From assembly GCF_026914265.1 (NCBI RefSeq), contig NC_069123.1, positions 48,182,949 through 48,246,948 of the forward strand: a DNA stretch of 64,000 bases, given 5' to 3'. This document shows, one piece after another, positions 57,331-64,000 of this stretch. Position numbers and translations under genes: made by a program. The stretch's first letter is position 1. Each line of letters starts with the position of its first letter. This stretch comes from Mya arenaria (lineage: Eukaryota > Mollusca > Bivalvia > Myida > Myidae). The notes below the pieces were generated by a model. It was not told the origin of the DNA. It ran no database searches and was given only the letters and a program-made list of their open reading frames with translations.

Positions 57331-58489
57331 ATCATCAAGAAAACACAAAACATCGTCCGGAGAATTTTGACACAAAACACAGCCATATCGTCACCAGAAT
57401 TTTCCGAAAGAAACGCTAATATATGCTTTTTGAAAAAAATCTGAATAAAATATGTTATTAAGTTGTTACCACTCTTTACTCCAATATATGTTTCGAAGGA
57501 CATTTGTGTTACTGCAAAAAAGAGAGTTCCTCAAAACTAAAACAGGTCATGATCTTTTTCAAAATATTAAATGTTTGACCTTCCCCAGTGGATGGCCCTA
57601 GAAAATATATATACTTGTAGTTATAGATTGTTAATTAGCGTTTCTTTTTTACATTATATAAATCACTGACGTCGCGACGTCGGTATGGAATAGGTTTCAA
57701 TGCTGTACCATAACAGTATGAGTGATATGATGTAGGAATTGTACGTAACCCAACTATGCAATAATCATGGCCGTATCATTGTCTTATGATCTCCCTTGTC
57801 TTTAAAAAATAATTTAGGAAACATTTGATGAAAATAACAGCGGAGGCATGATTATTTTGACTAAAAAAATAAAGGAATTACCTCCTAGTTAAGATATGAA
57901 AATTATTAGTGTATAAAGATATATGTATTCTTAGCATTAAAAAAGTCACGTGATATGCAAATTTCGTAGTGACGTTTGCGCGCTAAATTACTACTTTACT
58001 TAAGGCATGTTTGTTATAACGATTGACGCATTATTTGACCAAACATTTAGAAAATGTCAAAAAGGTTAGTCATTTGGATATACAGACGTTTCGATACGTT
58101 TACATCACTAAAAGATACTGAGACTGGGACTTTAAACATAAAGAATATTGATGGGTAAATTTCGATATATAGATTTACTATTATTTCTATGTGAAACAGT
58201 TTAAGCATCTTGAAGTTCTAATATGATTTTGGAAATATTTTATTGATTTCTAATCATTTGAAAATATTTAAAATTTACTTAAGTTGCTGTAATACGGGCC
58301 CTATTGCACTTCTAACATTCCTCTAAACACTGTACAGTTTCTTTATCCAGACCATTGTATTCTTGCTAATTGTCGAGTATACAATCATTTGAACTTTATT
58401 TTAAATATCATATTGCTCATTTTTGATAATATATACCAGTTAACTTGTTATAATTACTTTCAATTTCTCTTCACATATATGCCCCTGGG
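57331..58489. other. No gene recognised
   Basis: AT-rich. Holds a 14-bp perfect palindrome gacgtcgcgacgtc at 57668-57681, which contains two GACGTC words. Confidence 0.45.
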
Positions 58490-58723
58490 CTGGTATTCAT
58501 GAAACATCTAACGTCATTTCTGACTTTAGTCATTTTCTTAGGTTATGTATTTCACTGGACATATGGTATAATAACTTTCATTCATTTTTTTTTATAAATT
58601 TAACGTATTAATACACATGATTTATTTAAAAAAAAATTGTAGTTGTTGCCTTGATTTGACCATGAACATGTTAGGAAAACGACTTAAGTTAAGAAATTAC
58701 TTAAACTGTTTTATGAATACCAG
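58490..58723. mobile_element. 234-bp MITE with about 55-bp inverted ends
   Basis: The left end ctggtattcatgaaacatct, aacgtcatttctgactttag and tcattttcttaggtta pairs with the right end aggaaaacgacttaagttaa, gaaattacttaaactgtttt and atgaataccag. The outer 16 bases match with one difference; the inner part is looser. No clear target duplication. Confidence 0.7.
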
Positions 58724-58859
58724 CGGAGGCTTTATTATCATACCCCTCATAAAATGAAATAGTATAGAATTTCCCGTCTTCACTCAAAGCTTGCGTCACA
58801 CTTAAAAACTCATAACTAAAAACATAAAAAAGTTTATAATAGTTAGTATTACAGCACCT

Positions 58860-59240
58860 GGGATTTTATGCCCCAAGGGGTGGCATATAGTTATCTGATT
58901 GTCTAACCGTCCAGCAGATAAAGCTTTTGGATTTTGAGGTCAGTTGGTCAAAGGTCAACGTCGTGGTGACCTTAAGATAACCTTTAGCTGAAAATTTGTT
59001 TCCGATCAATATATTTTGTTTATGAAAAACACTTTGGTCCAAGGCCCTCAAACTTCGTAGGCATGTTGGTCAAAACCAGCAGATGAACCCTATTGCTTTA
59101 GAGGTCAGTCGGTCAAAGGTCAAGGTCGTTGTTAACTTAAGCTGATAAAACGCAGTTTCCTATCAATAATTGAAAAGGCCTAGGCCTAAAGACCTCGAAC
59201 TAGGTAGAGGTCCTTTAAACATGACCATCACCCTAACTAT
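58860..59240. repeat. Dispersed repeat with doubled GGTCAAAGGTCAA motif
   Basis: ccaaggggtggcatatagtt, then a block with gaggtcagttggtcaaaggt repeated as gaggtcagtcggtcaaaggt about 180 bases later, each followed by aaggcc/caaggccctcaaactt- or gacctcgaactagg-type words. The form is a common bivalve dispersed repeat. No gene. Confidence 0.5.
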
Positions 59241-59434
59241 TTTGACGTCAGTTGAAGAAACTGAAGAAAGATTGCATTCAGTTAGTTCAAACTTGGTATG
59301 CTGGTGCACTGTCTTTGCTTTCTTTTAGTCATGTTTAAAAAACATTTGTGACGTCTTTGATGCTTTGTCTTGTTATGTATTTGAGATAAAAACCAAAGTG
59401 ATATACACAGACAAACTGAATTTCGTAATTAATA

Positions 59435-59440
59435 TTTATT
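59435..59440 (-). terminator. Poly(A) signal, alpha-tubulin
   Basis: AATAAA on the minus strand, 160 bases past the stop codon of the tubulin gene. Confidence 0.7.
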
Positions 59441-59599
59441 CTTTGATAATCTAACAAAATAGAATAACAATAAGTGTGTCGATTTTAACAGGCATATCCT
59501 TTAAATTATTGCGTACGCTAAAAGTGAGCACCAATACATTTTGTATTATAATATGACTTGTGAATGGTTTCGCTCCGCATGCGTCCTGTGCTTAAGCTT

Positions 59600-63141
<3,542 letters not shown>

Positions 63142-63239
63142 GGTTGTAGAAAGTGGACGGAATTCACTGAGATCTCACGAAGACGTTAAGTGTCGGATGA
63201 GACGCTCGAATGTGGCCCGACAGCGACAATACGGTAAGC

Positions 63240-63245
63240 TTTATA
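63240..63245 (-). promoter_or_regulatory. TATA box of alpha-tubulin
   Basis: TATAAA on the minus strand in the setting gcggtataaagcttac, 99 bases before the ATG. It predicts a start of transcription near 63210 and a 5' UTR of about 70 bases. Confidence 0.7.
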
Positions 63246-63800
63246 CCGCACCCTACCATGTCTAAATCCCATTGGTTGATTTTCCTGGTCGTTCACTGCC
63301 ACTATTTGTATCTCCTTTCAATTTAGGTCGCATGACAGAGTATTAAGTAAAATATTTGGAAGTTATGGTTGTATAATATCTTAATTTTGTAAATATTGAT
63401 AAGAAGAGTTAAGGCGATAGACCAATTGAGTGACAATCAATGAGATATTAAATGTCGAATGTTAGCATGTGCCAGCACGCACTCTTCATAGTTTGCGTGC
63501 ACAGGTGTCTTATTAAGGCGCTAGTTCAAGAACTTCAACTCTTATCATCATAGTATGACAAATTATCTTGATTCGGATTTTCGGGCATTTTACCTTATGC
63601 CACTTATGGCATATAAATACACATTAAGTCTCCTGATGGTTTTACGGCGGGGTCAATAATGCAGCCATTAAACGCTGGCAGACATTTCATTACTCTAAGA
63701 AACGAATAGATGCGTAAAATTTGCCATAGCTATTTATTTTTCAAGGATGGCAGACAGTAAGAAACGTTCTAATAACAAACAGCAAGACATACATAGGCAG
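63246..63800. other. Upstream flank of alpha-tubulin
   Basis: No gene or repeat recognised. It may hold further promoter elements of the tubulin gene. Confidence 0.4.
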
Positions 63801-64000
63801 TATATTTATTTCATTTAAACACATTATTTCATAGGTTTCATGATTAACAAAAAATGCAATTTATATGATGGCTGGTGTGTCTATGCACTAATACACTCGA
63901 GATCAAAAATCCGTTTTAGGCAGAAAATTGTCCATGAAGCCGCCACTCTCTCTTAACATGGGTTGGGAGATTCAGCATCCTTTAGTGCACAGGGACGAGA
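63801..64000 (-). other. Possible 3' end of a neighbouring gene
   Basis: The minus strand from the window edge is open for 15 codons (SRPCALKDAESPNPC) to a TAA at 63953-63955. A second short frame ends ESGGFMDNFLPKTDF. An AATAAA lies at 63805-63810. This would fit the last codons and 3' UTR of a gene beyond the window, but the evidence is thin. Confidence 0.2.

Overview
The window looks like nuclear DNA of a bivalve mollusc. It is AT-rich and intron-bearing. It carries APE-type LINEs, hAT and Helitron-like elements and dispersed repeats of kinds common in bivalve genomes, plus one ordinary metazoan housekeeping gene (alpha-tubulin). The species cannot be told from the sequence alone. Family names come from motifs read by eye; no database search was possible.

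Layout. 0.2-1.3 kb is a 57-bp minisatellite. 1.5-1.9 kb is a decayed FLYWCH/MULE-type fragment. 6.1-9.6 kb holds a LINE on the minus strand with one long open frame (1098 aa; endonuclease plus reverse transcriptase) and a 2A-like motif near its N-terminus. 10.7-13.3 kb has simple repeats, a degenerate piece of 18S rRNA and a foldback sequence. 13.9-43.4 kb is the main accessory region: four head-to-tail copies of a unit, each with a single-exon class A (rhodopsin-like) GPCR of 347 aa on the minus strand (starts at 17911, 28183, 33493 and 40974). Each receptor has a conserved TATA box and a conserved poly(A) signal. The copies differ by insertions (an L1-like LINE piece in copy 1, a Helitron-like element in copy 2, a LINE in copy 4). 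Copy 3 carries two versions of the 3' flank in series, one like copy 2 and one like copy 4, which is what unequal crossing-over would leave. Copies 2-4 also contain, on the plus strand, a signal-peptide-like frame that starts inside an ATG microsatellite.

44.9-53.8 kb is dense in LINE remains, including a nearly full-length LINE interrupted by a 1.2-kb hAT element with a perfect 8-bp target duplication. 53.8-59.4 kb holds composite repeats, MITEs and a few unproven candidate exons. 59.4-63.25 kb is a complete three-exon alpha-tubulin gene on the minus strand (451 aa, ending EEY), with a first coding exon of only the ATG, a TATA box and a poly(A) signal. The last 200 bases may hold the 3' end of another gene.

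Only alpha-tubulin and the four receptors are confident host genes. The receptors look like a young, still exchanging tandem family. The most useful leads are mosaic sites between copies, variation concentrated at two adjacent transmembrane-3 positions, and replacement of three canonical GPCR activation motifs.
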